Source of the DNA: Haliclystus octoradiatus
Taxonomy: Eukaryota; Cnidaria; Staurozoa; Stauromedusae; Haliclystidae
DNA: 64,000 bases
Reading direction: 5' to 3'
Assembly: GCA_916610825.1 (NCBI GenBank)
Contig: OU744446.1
Span: forward strand, 5,731,309 to 5,795,308
Shown here: positions 1 to 11,727 of the stretch, one piece after another
How the letters are laid out: every line of letters begins with the position of its first letter
Position numbering within the stretch: the first letter of the stretch is position 1
Notes under the pieces: model-generated
The model's database searches: none
What the model was told of the DNA's origin: nothing
Seen by the model: the letters and a program-made list of their open reading frames with translations, nothing else
Translations under genes and position numbers: made by a program

Positions 1-185
1 AGTCAAACTCGGTTAATATCCCCTCTTTTAATGTCCCACCTTGCTTAATATCCCCACATAAAACTGAATTCTAATTTTCATTCTCCATACAATCTCTCAA
101 AATCCTACCTCGCTTATTATCCCACCTCGCTTAATGTCCCGCTATTGATCCGTACCAGAGAGGGGATATTAAGCAAGTTCGACTG
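1..185. mobile_element. TA-target MITE, family C, copy 1 (cut by window edge)
   Basis: The left end reads AGTCAAACTCGGTTAATATC and the right end, read on the other strand, reads CAGTCGAACTTGCTTAATAT, so the ends form an imperfect inverted repeat. The right end is followed by TA. A second copy lies at 25214-25378. The ends resemble pogo/Tigger-type termini (CAGT..AAC..) with TA duplication; that family link is an inference. No coding capacity is visible. Confidence 0.7.
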
Positions 186-853
186 TACCAACACCAACAC
201 AATGAAAATGAAAAAAAGGGAAAATCACAATTTTTTTCAATCATAAAAACATAATTTTAAAATGCCATGAATTGTCACGCTTTTCATGGCTTTGGTGTCG
301 GTAGTGTTGTTGTATATATCCCCTTTTTACACAACGGATTCGGCTAGAACTTTTTTTCTATCCGTAGGCTGCATGTCACTGTTGACTCTTTCCCCGTCAA
401 AATTGACCTAGAATGTGATATTTTAGAGATTCTCATATCCCATTTTATAAAACAAAAAAGGAACGATATTATTTTCCACAAGAAAGTTTGACTGTGATTT
501 TCGGTCAACATTCTACGCTTTAGTTGCCACAATACGCGCAAACAAATGTTGGAATTGTTTTACTTTTTTTCATTAAACATGTGAACTGTTCATCCCGATC
601 CTCTAGCATTCTTGGATTTAGGAGCCTTAGTTTTGATTGATCCTTGTCAGACTCTGAAGGACTGCCAGTTGACAGTCACAGGCACATATCGAGAACAATT
701 TTACTTAGTATAGAATTACATACTGTAGACACATAGCCTACAACAATCAAAATATTTCAAATCCTAGATTTCTACTAATTTGAAATACGTTTTCTGAAAT
801 ACGACAAAAACTGCTGATTATCCAGCACTTTTGATTTTTTTTATCAATCAGTG
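186..853. other. Non-coding AT-rich stretch
   Basis: I see no gene, RNA or repeat that I can name here. Short open frames have no recognisable domain and look like chance. Confidence 0.4.
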
Positions 854-855
854 TA

Positions 856-1031
856 CAGTGAAACCTGTATATAACGGTCAGCTATGAGAGGTAGATCAAT
901 TGACCACTATAGCAGGTGGCATTTATATACAGGTTTGATTCAATAGAAAGTACTATTTTAGACATTGCAAGAGTGACCACTATAGACAAGTGGCCACTGC
1001 AGAGAGGTGACCGCTATAACAGGTTTGAATG
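856..1031 (+). mobile_element. pogo-like MITE, family A, copy 1
   Basis: The element starts CAGTGAAACCTGTATATAAC and ends AACAGGTTTGAATG, flanked on both sides by TA. Inside it carries two direct copies of a GACCACTATAGnCAnGTGGCC segment, typical of all copies of this family in the window (10822, 16681, 18343, 19459, 22388, 24844). There is no open frame, so it must be mobilised in trans. Pogo/Tigger relationship is inferred from the termini and the TA target. Confidence 0.8.
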
Positions 1032-1033
1032 TA

Positions 1034-1979
1034 TGTCGATTGATGACTGTTCAAGTGTTCATGATAGGAATCAAGCTGCCAGTCACTCCAATCACAATGG
1101 CAGCATTTGCAGGACATAACAAATATTTTGCAGAAGCAACTATATTTTGTAGAACTCTGTGCGTTCTCATTTAAGTCGTAAAATATGGAGGACCTCGTTG
1201 TTTATGAGAGTTTTGGGAACTATCGCTGTTTGGTAGATATTATTTTAATTATGTTAAATGGCTTATGTTTAAAATGGATTCAATACAGTGTTTGAAATTG
1301 AAATTTTTGGATATTAAAACTTGAATTACCAGTTTAAACAATTTATAACTACTGAAATGTGATGGACTAATTTTCCCAATAAAAGAGAAGTAAATTCACG
1401 TTTCCAAGGTTTGATTGACTGACCGTGTGGAGTAACTGAACTTTAAAGCAGTGTTGCCTACATTACTCAGCGATAGTTTGAACTTCATCAAAGCTATACA
1501 TGTGAAATTGTGAATTCTCAAAAGTTAAATACACTTTGTTGCATTATATTGTACTTATTTTATCACAGTTTTTTAGCATGTGTCAGCTGTATCTTCCGTT
1601 AGTTTCTTGCACCTTTATGACATGTGAATTAGACAAAATACTTTCTTGTTTTTCGATACAATATACTATTTGTTGACTGATAATACACTACTCTACCAAA
1701 GTGTGTTATATTTTATTTGGTCCTTATTTTACATGACCCACCCTTGACCACATGGTTCTTTCATGGTCTGCCATCTACATGCTTTGATAGGTCCTACATC
1801 TCTAATGCCTACTGGGCCTAATGGGGGAGGGGGGCCTTAAGGGAAATCAGTTCGCCAGATTTTAGGTTTTATGGGTGGAGGTGTGACTACGATTGCGTGA
1901 TGACACGTTTTCACTTGCTCTTGAATTTTTTATGTTTTCATATGTTTATAATTTTTTTTTTTTTAATTTTGAGAGAATA
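1034..1979. other. Non-coding stretch before the LINE
   Basis: No gene is recognised. A T-rich run at about 1950-1965 lies just upstream of the LINE ORF1 and may belong to the 5' untranslated part of that element; its true 5' end is not resolved. Confidence 0.35.
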
Positions 1980-2012
1980 CTGTACTGTTATATATAGTAT
2001 ATCTTATTTACC

Positions 2013-2867
2013 ATGACTGGTGGAAAAGCTTGTGTTATTTGTAAGAAAAAAAATATCGCAGGGAATTCTTTAGATGCTTTACCATGTGTACACTGTAATA
2101 AATGGTGGCACAAGGCATGTTCAATTACTCACAAAGATTGCACAGCTTTAGAAATTGAGGTATTACAAAAATATCCTACATCTTGCTCACTATGTTATGA
2201 TTCATTAAAAAATCTACCGGTGAGATTGGATAGCCTTAAAAAAAAGTTTGAAGATTTTACAGAAAGTTTTAAAACGCAGACAAGCTCTAGCAGCACTGGT
2301 GTTGCGAAATCTTATTCTGAAGTAGCGTCACAAGATGGTGCTAACGTAGACATAAACAAAGTTATCAAAGAAGCCGTCGCCATTAGTAACAACAAGTGAC
2401 AGCTAATAATGGCTGGAGTCCCCTTTATATCTCAGGAGTTTGACAAACAAAAAGTTAATCAGATCGTGTCGTTTGTTTGTGGTTCCAATGTTCAAATAGC
2501 TGGAATTACCAGAGTTGGTAAACCACCCACTGAGAAGGGTGCAACTAACAAGCCTTAATTAATTAAAATCCAGTTGGTATCCCAAAATGATAGAGATGTT
2601 ATTTTGAGATCTGCCGGTAAACTGAAAGACTCAGAAAATTTTCCTGGTGTTCACATTCGTCAGTGCTTGACATTTAACGAAAGACAAATTTTGCAACCTT
2701 TGTATGATGATTTAAAAAAAAAAATTTCAAACGCTGCCCCTGGTGAGCGTTATGTAATCAAACGAAGAGGCGATGTCTCAAATTGGACCATCGCTAAACA
2801 AAACGCCAGAGTAGTTAATCGAGAAGAAAACGTATTTGCGGAAAACATTGATCAAATTCCACAATAA
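2013..2867 (+). pseudogene. LINE ORF1, PHD-like zinc finger protein (broken)
   Basis: The reading frame starting MTGGKACVICKKK runs in one frame to the TAA at 2865 but is interrupted by stops at 2397 and 2556. The first 60 residues hold a C4HC3-like arrangement: CVIC, CVHC, WWHKAC, then CSLC, as in PHD fingers found in ORF1 of CR1-type LINEs. A charged segment follows. The distal part (SQNDRDVILRSAGKL..., about 2574-2867) resembles the conserved C-terminal region of these ORF1 proteins, which bind nucleic acid in the retrotransposition particle. ORF2 starts about 60 bases downstream in the same frame. Confidence 0.8.
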
Positions 2868-2930
2868 TGGTCACAGGCAAGCAAAGATAATTGTTTTTTA
2901 AAGTTATATTATTTTAATGCACGCTCATTA

Positions 2931-5710
2931 ATGAACAAATTGGATCTTTTTGATTGTCTACTTTCATCTAATCGTTATGATGTCATTGCTATAACAGAGA
3001 CATGGTTGAAATGTTGTGTGCCCGACTCGCTAATTACCCAACGTGATTATCAAGTACTTAGAAAAGACAGAATTACATCAACTGTTGGGGGTGGTGTTGC
3101 AATTTTAATACGCAAAGATTTGAAAGTTACTACTGTTGATATCCCGTCTACTTTTCACGCTCTTGAATATGTTGTGGCTGATATACACATATCAAATATC
3201 GGATATCGTTTAGTTTGTTTGTACAACCCTCCTTCGTCGGCTTTGTCTCCCACTGAAGTGAATTTACTGTGTTTATTTATTGACTTTGTTAGCACTGGTA
3301 GTGCTTTTCCAGTTGTTGTTATTGGCGACTTTAATTTTCCTTGTATTGACTGGTCAATTCCTAAATCTCATGGATCTTCAAATACTACAATGTTTTTAGA
3401 CGGTATTGTTCGAAATGGACTCAATCAATTTGTTAACTCGCCTACCAGAAATGATGAAATTCTTGACCTTGTTTTTTGTTCCCAAGACAATGCTATTTTT
3501 TGCACTGAAGTCACCGAACCATTCACGTCTACTTGTGATCATCAGTCTATTGAATTTAACCTAGCTGTCAGCAACTATAGTAATGACCGCTTCCCTAAAT
3601 CAAAACCTACTAAACGTCGAAATTTTTATAAAGCAGATTATGATTCTATTAATTCTTACTTGTCTACCATAAATTGGATTGATATGTTACAGGAAAGTCA
3701 AAATGATGTTCAAACTTTTTGGAATAAAATTTGCGATATTCTCAACTTATCTACTTCAAAATATGTACCGTTATATAAACATAATTCTAATCGTAAACCC
3801 AATTATCCTAAAAACATTTGATTACTCCGTTGCAAAAAGAAGTCCTTGTACAAATCGTCTAAAGAATCTCCGTGTAAAAAGAAATTGTATAAAGATACAT
3901 GCAAAGATTATGAAAAGGCAGTAAAAAAGTTTCATCATGATTACGAAGCCTCGCTACTAGTTGACCCCTCATTAAAAAAAATTTACGCCTTCGTTAAAGG
4001 TAAAACACAATCTAACTCTACAATTCCTGCTATTGTCAAAAATGATCTTTCTGTTACTACAGATGACAAAGAGAAAGCAACTCTTATCAATGAATATTTT
4101 GCTAGTGTTTTTACACAGGACAATGACAGCATACCTAACATTCCAGACTCGGATAACGAAAATACTTCATTGAATTTCATAGAGTTCTCTTTCGAAAAAG
4201 TTTACAAGACATTATCCACAAAAGTATCTCGAACACCAGATAACTACCCACCAATATTTTTCAAAGCAATAGCCTCTGAACTTACTATTCCTTTATCCAT
4301 GTTATTTGAATTGTCATTAAAAACCGGCATCCTACCTGATATCTGGATACAAGCATTAGTTTCGCCAATTTTTAAGAAAGGTGACGTAGCTTCCCGTAGT
4401 AATTATCGACCCATATCGTTAACCTGCATCTGTTGCAAAGTTATGGAACCTATCATTGTAGATGACCTACTAGTTTATTTAAATGAAAACAATATTTTAT
4501 CTGATCGACAGTATGGCTTTCTCAGAAAGCGTTCTACTTGTAGTCAACTGTTAAAGACTTTAAATGATTGGTATGATTCAATTAACAAACGCTCACGTGT
4601 CGATGTTGTATATATACACTTTGCTAAAGCATTTGACACTGTTACACATTCAAAACTCTTAGCCAAATTAGAATCTTACGGCATCAAATACGAACTTTTT
4701 GAATGGATTAAATCCTTCCTTTCTGGTCGTTCGCAAAGCGTCATTGTATCTGATGAAATCTCAAGTTCTCTCCCAGTTTCCAGTGGTGTCCCACAGGGTT
4801 CTGTGTTAGGACCGCTACTTTTTTTACTTAATGTTAATGATATTGAGAGCTGTTTGGATGGTTTGTGCGAAGTGCGTCTGTTTGCAGATGATGCAAATTT
4901 TTTATCGCTCGAAATGATTCTTCCCCTGTCAATGCACTCACAACATCGTTAGATAAATTTACAACATGGGCCGAAAGCTGGCAACTGAGAATTGCTTATG
5001 ATAAATGTAGTACAATATCCTTTGGTACATCCAACGCAAGTGAGCTTGATTATTTCCTCGGGAGTAACAAACTGAAGCAAACAGGAAAACTTCGTGACCT
5101 TGGCCTCATCATTACTTCAGATCTTAAATCTTCTACTCATTGTTCTTCTATCTCCGCTAAAGCTAAAACAAGATCTTACCTTCTACTGAAATGCTTTACC
5201 TCACGCAATGCACAATTACTTATTAAAGCCTATACTACCTATGTACGACCTCTATTAGAAAAAGACACCCAACTATGGAGTCCTTATTTACAAAAAGACA
5301 TTGATTTGATTGAATCAACTCAAAGACGTTTTACTAAATATGTGTGTTCTAGAGCAAGATTAAAAGATAATGGTTATCACAGTCATTTGGCCCTGTTTGA
5401 AATTGAATCTTTAGAAATCCGTAGAATTAAATTTGATTTATGCATGGTGTACAAAATTATAAATAATCTAATTGACTTTCCTGATAACATTTTTATAAAA
5501 CGAAACATAAGTAAACTTAGAGGACATTCTATGCAATTCGTTGCACGTTCAATACCTGTAAATAATTCAATTTTTTATTCCTTTTTTTATCGCATAATTC
5601 CATTATGGAATCAGTTACCGGATGAAGTAGTGACTTCTTCCTCCTTAATAACCTTTAATTCAAAATTACATAAGATTGATTTAGATTGCTATTTGAAGCA
5701 CTCTCATTAG
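2931..5710 (+). pseudogene. LINE ORF2, AP endonuclease and reverse transcriptase (broken)
   Basis: The N-terminal part is an apurinic-type endonuclease with VIAITETWL, GGGVAILIRKDL, VVVIGDFNF and the terminal CDHQSIEF motif. The reverse transcriptase follows with VSPIFKKGD, NYRPISLTC, QYGFLRKRST, SSGVPQGSVLGPLLF and LFADDANF. A stop at 3819 separates the two domains in one frame, and a frameshift near 4900, in a T run right after FADD, moves the thumb and C-terminal part (ending near 5708) to another frame. Motif A reads YIHFAKAFD where these enzymes have an aspartate in place of H, so the catalytic centre is also damaged. The original protein would nick target DNA and copy the element RNA at the nick. 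Confidence 0.85.
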
Positions 5711-5822
5711 GCTGCACATCAGTGCAAATTATATTACTATATAATTTCCCTTTGCTTGCCTGTACAAAAAATTACCATTTATGGTTTATTTTTTTTTGCA
5801 AATATATGAAATGAAATGAAAA

Positions 5823-6450
5823 TGGGTCCGTTTCCTGCATATCAGGAGTAGTCCTGTTTGCAGAATATGTAATGTTTATCCTTTTGTTTTCGGATAATTC
5901 GACCATACATTACGATTTATTATCCAACAATCAATGGTTTAGTGCCTCCTTAAACACCTGAATTGCAAAAGTCAAATGTTATCCCGTTCAGCGGCATTTT
6001 CAAGGATGGAAAAGTCACACCGTGAATCAGTTATATCATAGGCCCATATTTTTTAGTCCCATGTGCTGCAACTTCCTTCCGATAGTGGTAATTGCACGAG
6101 GAAATGAATCAGAAATGTTAACTACATGTCTATCAGACCTAGCGTAGATTAAAAAATAAATTCCGTTTTCTGCAAGTTTTTAGCCCCAGTTTTTTGGCTC
6201 AAATATTTGCGGTTTTACAGTTTTGAGATCCTCCCTATGACCCCCACGCTTTATAGCTAATGGTGACCAATTATAGTGAGTGCAATTTTAATTAGAGCAC
6301 TTCAGTTGAATCTATCTAGGTTTAATTTTAATCTCAGGAAAATTGCTAAAATGAGAAATCTTGATAAATTCAAGTCTATGATAAAATTGTTTAAGATTAA
6401 TATCGCTCGTAGAAAGTGCTAGAAAAGGAAAACCACAAATAACTACAACT
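5823..6450. other. Non-coding stretch between LINE and LYSMD exon
   Basis: No gene or repeat recognised. Later exons of the minus-strand LysM gene would be expected in this direction, but I could not find them. Confidence 0.35.
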
Positions 6451-6586
6451 ACTATATAGAATTACTGAAACTCAAAGCTAGCTGGATATCAATAGAAGGC
6501 CGAGCTGTTACATAATTTGAAAATAGGCCTACATATGTATGATCTATGTTATATATTATACTGGTTAAATCTTCCAAATTTCTTAC

Positions 6587-6916
6587 CGTACAACCATATT
6601 TCAATGCAATTCCTTGTAGAGAATCCGCTTTATCTACATTATGGTTGACAATCTCAGATTTTGATAACCCACAGGAATTATCATTAGTCCTTTTTGATGA
6701 ATTTCTAGAACGTAATTCAGATAATTCAACGACATCACCGCCATTTGAGTTTTCTTCGTCATCACCAAACATCACATTTTCACAACCACCTTTGAATGTA
6801 TAAACAGTATGAGTTTTCAAATTTTGTTGATTTGGTATATCATTTATAAATGATGTATCGTTAACCATAGTTGTTGATGCATTTTCATATCCATTATTTA
6901 ATTTATTTCTTGGCAT
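6587..6916 (-). CDS. LYSMD3/4: LysM domain-containing protein 3/4-like, first coding exon
   Basis: The exon starts with MPRNKLNNGYENA and encodes an acidic cytosolic leader with ELRSR, then the start of a LysM domain (VNHNVDKADSLQGIALKYGC). In vertebrate LYSMD3/4 the same order occurs: an YELRSR-like motif, a short basic stretch, then LysM with IALQYxCTV. After the codons for KYGC the minus strand reads ACG then GTAAGAAA, a good splice donor, so the exon ends at 6587 and the frame beyond it is intron. These proteins are single-pass membrane proteins of the Golgi or cell surface; the rest of LysM and the membrane segment would lie in exons further left that I could not locate in the window, perhaps beyond its edge or displaced by the LINE. 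The family call is good; choice between LYSMD3 and LYSMD4 is not possible. Confidence 0.7.
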
Positions 6917-8065
6917 AACAATCGATTAATGCCCAATGGTTAAAATGAATTCGTTAAGATCTATATATCAATTACGTCAACCAATAACACATATCTATCT
7001 TTCTATCAAACATTTGGATTTGTTGATCTTGACCTTTTGCTTAAATGTTTGATAATAAACAAACTATCTCAAATGGCTTCATAACTTCTCATGATCGTGA
7101 GCAAAAATACACCGAAGACCAATCAATTTCAATTTTCAACACGTCTCCGTGAAACCTCATTTTGAAATTTGAGAGAGGTACAATTTAGAGGGATGCTGAC
7201 CCCTTAACGCTTTTTATACCACACAGGACACCCCTAATATTGGTCCCTTGAGAGGCCGAATGGAAATGCCAGATTTTGCATTGGAAAAATCTCCCGGTTT
7301 GAGTCTTGTTCATTCCAAACTGGGTCAGACATAAAGTTATAAAAGCTTAGCGAGACAAACATTTACCCACTAATATTTTTTGGAATTTGAAGGAATGGTA
7401 ACTATCGTTTTTTTAAGTTTTGAATTTAGTTTGTGAGACGAATTATGTAGGCTACTAGCGCTAGTTAGTTCAAACTAGCTTTTGAGTAGGCTATCTCATC
7501 GATCGAGAGTCGACTCTGTCTGTTTTTCAACACCAAGTCAACACCATCAACTTGCGTGAATTCTAGTAAAGCTTCACACTCAATACCTTTTCCCATTATT
7601 TCACACAATATCTTGATCATTGAACATACCAGCCATTGCATAATACGTCACAACATCACAGTAGGCCCAGATTGGAGAGAATACATTATGCGCGGCCAAG
7701 GTTGTTGTTTTTCTAGGAAAAATTGCGGCTGAAAGCCAAATTCTGGTGTAATCTTGCGTGGGTGGATCACATATGTAGGCACATTTTAGATATTAATAAT
7801 CATGGAAATTATGTCATTTTCTTATAAAAGACGGATAGAATTATGAAATATGCAGCTGGAGGTTCAGCCGCGAAATTGATTGCGCAGCCAAGATCTTGTC
7901 CGCAAACAGCAAACATTCCAGTCTGGCAGTAGGCCTTACCTCCATCCTTTCCTAAATCTGCAAATCAAACATTGGGATTAGCAAGAGAGATCAGGACTGC
8001 TATTTGCAGCATGCCTGCAGCTCCAGGCAAACAAGCTCAATAGATTATCTTATTCTGAATGAACT
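6917..8065. other. Upstream region of the LYSMD-like exon
   Basis: Probable 5' leader and promoter side of the minus-strand gene. I see no clear TATA box, CpG-rich core or other exon. The rest is unassigned single-copy-looking DNA. Confidence 0.3.
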
Positions 8066-8074
8066 AAAGCTGAA

Positions 8075-8881
8075 CGAAGTGGATAATGTTCCGGCTGCCG
8101 GAAAGTTGTTCTCAAAAGATAATGTTCCGTGCGTCTTTTGCGCATGCGTTATCTGTTGTCTGCTTTTCTCTCACATTAGTTCAACATGCAATGGCGACAG
8201 ACGGTCATGTTCGTCGACCACGTTAGTAACAATTCTGTTTATCAATTTAATCGTAGAATATATAAAAGAATTTAAAATGAAAGTGCCAGACGATGAAAGC
8301 ATTATATATAAGAGATTCGACACGCTAAATACCACACCAAACGTTCTCCTAAACTTATAGAAAAAGCGAACAAACTCGGCTTTGATTTTGAGTTTCAGAG
8401 TTTTGATTTTCGGTATACGTCAAATCAGAATTAGTAGGCATATAGCACCAGTTAAATGAGAAGAAAATAACTAATAAGTTATTATCCCAAATTATTTCAA
8501 TCTGCAAGTAGAAATGTTTTGAAATGTTATTAGCCTACATAAATATTCTCTGAAACCTTAAGAACGCCAAGTAAATGTCACGATACTCAAATATTAAAAA
8601 CACTGGACCACATCGCTGAAAAACTTCGATAAATCAAACACAGAATAAAATTATGAATGCACAGATATGTTGAATATCGTTTCTGTCTTATATTTATTCA
8701 AAAACAGTCGATCCAATCTACGATGCTATGAATTCTTTTACAAACTATTTAATTTTTTCAAGATTTAATTTGGATCGATCGACACGTCCATGTTTACTAT
8801 CTATATACGCATGCGCAATGAACGCACGGAACATTATCTTTTGAGAACAACTTTCCAGCAGCCGGAACAATATCCACCGCG
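8075..8881. mobile_element. MULE-like non-autonomous DNA transposon with 9-bp TSD
   Basis: Long terminal inverted repeats of about 78 bp (8075-8152 and 8804-8881) begin CGAAGTGGATAATGTTCCGG and, on the other strand, CGCGGTGGATATTGTTCCGG. The sub-motif GATAATGTTCCG occurs twice in the left repeat. The element is bounded by a perfect 9-bp direct repeat AAAGCTGAA (8066-8074 and 8882-8890). Long TIRs plus a 9-bp duplication fit Mutator-like elements; that superfamily call is an inference. The interior has no recognisable transposase. Confidence 0.85.
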
Positions 8882-9033
8882 AAAGCTGAAGCCTTCCCCT
8901 TGCAAACCCTAAGCAGGATGGCTTGGACCTAGTCTGTGGGCTGGGTCCATGCCAGTATGAAAAGTTGCGTTGCGCCCAAGATGAATTGAATATTTTCTTG
9001 TGATTGCCCCATCATTGCCGCCATTGAAGCTAC

Positions 9034-10129
9034 CATGGCTTGTATTCCGAGGCGTGCGATCTATCGCACGCCTACTTTATTTTCCTTTTTCGAATTTATC
9101 AATGTGAAGCTTTATTAAAGCAAACAAAAATTTATTTTTATTAGGGATGCAATTCGATTATTTAAATTAATTTTAAATATGCTTGTTTCCAAATATAAAG
9201 CAACCTTTCTTGGATAAATTTTTCTTCAAAATCAAATGCTCTTTTCGCCGATATAAAATACGAAACAAACACGCAACAAATCATTCAAAGCGACGTCTTT
9301 TGCATGCTTGAATGGTCTACGGAACTCCCCCTAATTACCATAACAAAGAAGATCTCAAGTTACGCGCACGCGCCATTAGTTCTATTCCAGACTCTGTTGC
9401 TATGACAATTAATTGATCGAACAGACGTGATGAAGCATAAAGCGTGTTGAATAACATGAATTCTGTAAACTAATGTCAAAGCAAACTGAGCAAACAAACT
9501 GTTATATCTATGTATTCAAACTCAAAATCTATGTAAAGATAGTTAAGTTGAATTTGATGTTTTCAAGACATTTCTTGCAGTCGTGGAAAAGGTTTTTTTG
9601 TGTTTTTATTGTCTACTTGCATGGTAACAAATAGAACAAGATATTTTGATTAATATTCAATTAGAATCGAATAATGCATTGTCGAATATTCGATTACTGT
9701 TTTGACTTTCGCCTAATTTTTATTGTATTGAAATTCAACACCTTGAAAAAAGTTACTAGTGTGATATTGTTAGAAAAAGTTACCGCCTTTCAACTTCCTG
9801 TTTTATTAGAATCAATCAAGCGAATAACTGTGAAATGAGATCTTCAGGCAGGAGTGTTTTCAAAATTGTGTTTGTTTCAATATTACATTAAAAAAGCAGA
9901 ATTTTTTTTTAGCATGAATATAAAATCCTTAACTTTAAATAATAAACGTGATGTCTAGTTTGTATTTATCACCAGTAAAAACGATTTGTAAAACAGCTTG
10001 AAATCGTGTTGCCCTGACAACCGGTTATCGTGTTGTCGTGGTAACAAATGATCCCACGCCATCGCACGCCTTAAATTTCTGGGGTGTGCGTTTTGTCGCA
10101 CGCGTGTGATTTCAGGAATACAAGCCATG
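9034..10129. mobile_element. hAT-like non-autonomous DNA transposon with 8-bp TSD
   Basis: Perfect 15-bp terminal inverted repeats (CATGGCTTGTATTCC) are flanked by a perfect 8-bp duplication GAAGCTAC (9026-9033 and 10130-10137). Just inside each end is a small hairpin built on GTGCGAT / ATCGCAC-type sequence (about 9052-9073 and 10083-10105), a likely transposase-binding or structural feature. The 1.1-kb interior contains no transposase that I can recognise. The 8-bp target repeat and CA...TG ends suggest hAT, but other 8-bp-TSD superfamilies are not excluded. Confidence 0.85.
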
Positions 10130-10466
10130 GAAGCTACATTTTAATATCAGATTCAGCTGTACAAAGGGATTTTCTGTTGTTTTTTCTTAATGCTGGCTGA
10201 AATCCAGTCTGCTAATATCCAAAATCCATCATTTTAGCAAAACTTGTACAAAGAAAATGACAAAAAAATCATTTTTGACTGCCGACTTTCAATGAAACAA
10301 CAGCTTCATGAAAATTTTGAAAAGTTTCAAAAACGATAAAAGATTTCATCTCGGAGGTGTAGCTGCCATGCTTTGCAGACCGGGCTGAAATATTGGTTTT
10401 TGGCGTCCATGATGTCATAAACCCCCAATATCCAGACTGCAAAATTCCAAAGAAGCTCCAAGCCAT

Positions 10467-10803
10467 ATGATTGCATATTATACAGCTTGTATTAGGCTGG
10501 TATCAGAATACGCCCTGCTTTCCACGCAGCATTTACCACAATATCCCAGTGACGACAATGAAAAGCTTCAGAAACGCATCATGCAAATCATTTTTCCTGA
10601 TATGTGTTATCAAGAAACTATACTAGCCGTAAATATCAATTTTAATCAAATCCTGAAAGATCTCAACCACAAGCCACACCCCACTTACTGCCTACTCGCA
10701 ATGATAGTACTTTTAATACAAGGAATATGCACCTTTACCGTGTTCCTCATTGTAAGACTAAGAGACAAGCAAAGACTTTTTATTATTCATCATTGCAATA
10801 AAT
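10467..10803 (+). pseudogene. LINE ORF2 C-terminal fragment
   Basis: The frame YTACIRLVSEYALLS...LQKRIMQIIFPDM matches the region after the thumb of CR1/Jockey-type LINE ORF2 (typically YTxCVRSVxEYACPV...LQKRAMRIIFP). The terminal part, a different frame near 10690-10803, reads LLPTRNDSTFNTRNMHLYRV, again the conserved end of such proteins, so there is at least one frameshift. It is not the same lineage as the LINE at 1980-5822, judged by sequence. It lies between the hAT-like element and a family A MITE. Confidence 0.7.
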
Positions 10804-10821
10804 AATGTCTCTATGCTACTA

Positions 10822-10998
10822 CAGTGAAACCTGTATATAACGGCCAGCTATGAGAGATAGATAAATTGACCATTATAGACAGGTGGCCTTTATATTCAGG
10901 TTTGATTCAATAGAAAATATTATTTTAGACATTGCAAAAGTGACCACTATAGACAGGTGGCCGCTTTATAGAGGTGACCGCTATAACAGGTTTGACTA
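10822..10998 (+). mobile_element. pogo-like MITE, family A, copy 2
   Basis: Starts CAGTGAAACCTGTATATAAC after TA and ends with AACAGGTTTGACTAG. Same internal layout as copy 1. Confidence 0.8.
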
Positions 10999-11385
10999 GA
11001 ATCTAGAATGCTAGGACTATCTAGAGGTTAGAATCTTAAAATTTTTAACGAAAATTCTTGATCCAGCATGTGATATTTTAAAAATATATATGTTTTATTC
11101 AATTCTTTTATTGTAGATAAATAAAGTATTATATGTAAGCGTTTAATTTTAGTTTGTAATTACAATATTTTTTCATATCTCAATATTTACCTATAATTAT
11201 ACCCATGAAAAATAGATTGTATTTCATCTTTCCAATGCTGCAATGATTTATTTTTAATAAACTATGTATTTATCTATCTATCTCAATCAATAATGATATT
11301 AATATTTTAATATTAATATTTTAATGTGTATAATTTGTTTTTTTGTCTTCGTTAGAACTGTTGACGCAACTATAAAGCAAGCAAC

Positions 11386-11727
11386 ATGAATTCAACACCA
11401 AGAAATAAAAGGCTATTGACAACAAGTGATGATTCATTTCCTCGTTCGTATCTTAATACTGACGTCAGGAATCAACCTCAAGTTTTCCGTGGTCGTTATA
11501 GCTCATCTCCATCATGGAATGCCCATACTGCCAATGTTTTGTACAACCGCAACATTTTAGATGCTGCTCATACTTCTAGAAACGATAGATTACCATCAGG
11601 AAGTAATAGAAAACGTAGAGGAAGTAGCCACGGAGACATACAAGGTGTATCTGATATAAAATATAGGCGTGAAAGTGTCGGGCAAGAAGCTTTTTTACCT
11701 GGCAGTCCTAAATACCGTGTTTATCAG
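11386..11727 (+). CDS. TENT2: TENT2 coding exon 1 (N-terminal, low complexity)
   Basis: Begins MNSTPRNKRLLTTSDD, 114 codons, rich in S, R and N with a basic patch (SNRKRRGSSH), and ends YRVYQ at a GTAAGG donor in phase 0. The variable N-terminus of GLD-2 proteins is similarly disordered. Confidence 0.75.

Larger units (their letters stand above)
1980..5822 (+). mobile_element. CR1/L2-group LINE, near full length but decayed
   Basis: A non-LTR retrotransposon with ORF1 (PHD-like zinc finger) followed by ORF2 (AP endonuclease then reverse transcriptase). It ends in a short ATGAA repeat tail (about 5804-5822), the kind of microsatellite 3' end used by CR1 and L2 relatives rather than poly(A). 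The PHD-finger ORF1 also points to the CR1/L2 group, but the exact clade is not settled. In-frame stops, one frameshift and a substituted catalytic residue show it is dead. The 5' limit is approximate and I could not find a convincing target-site duplication. Confidence 0.85.

Noticed and set aside
8004-8360. A 118-codon plus-strand open frame
   Set aside because: It runs through the left inverted repeat of the MULE-like element and has no domain; a chance frame.
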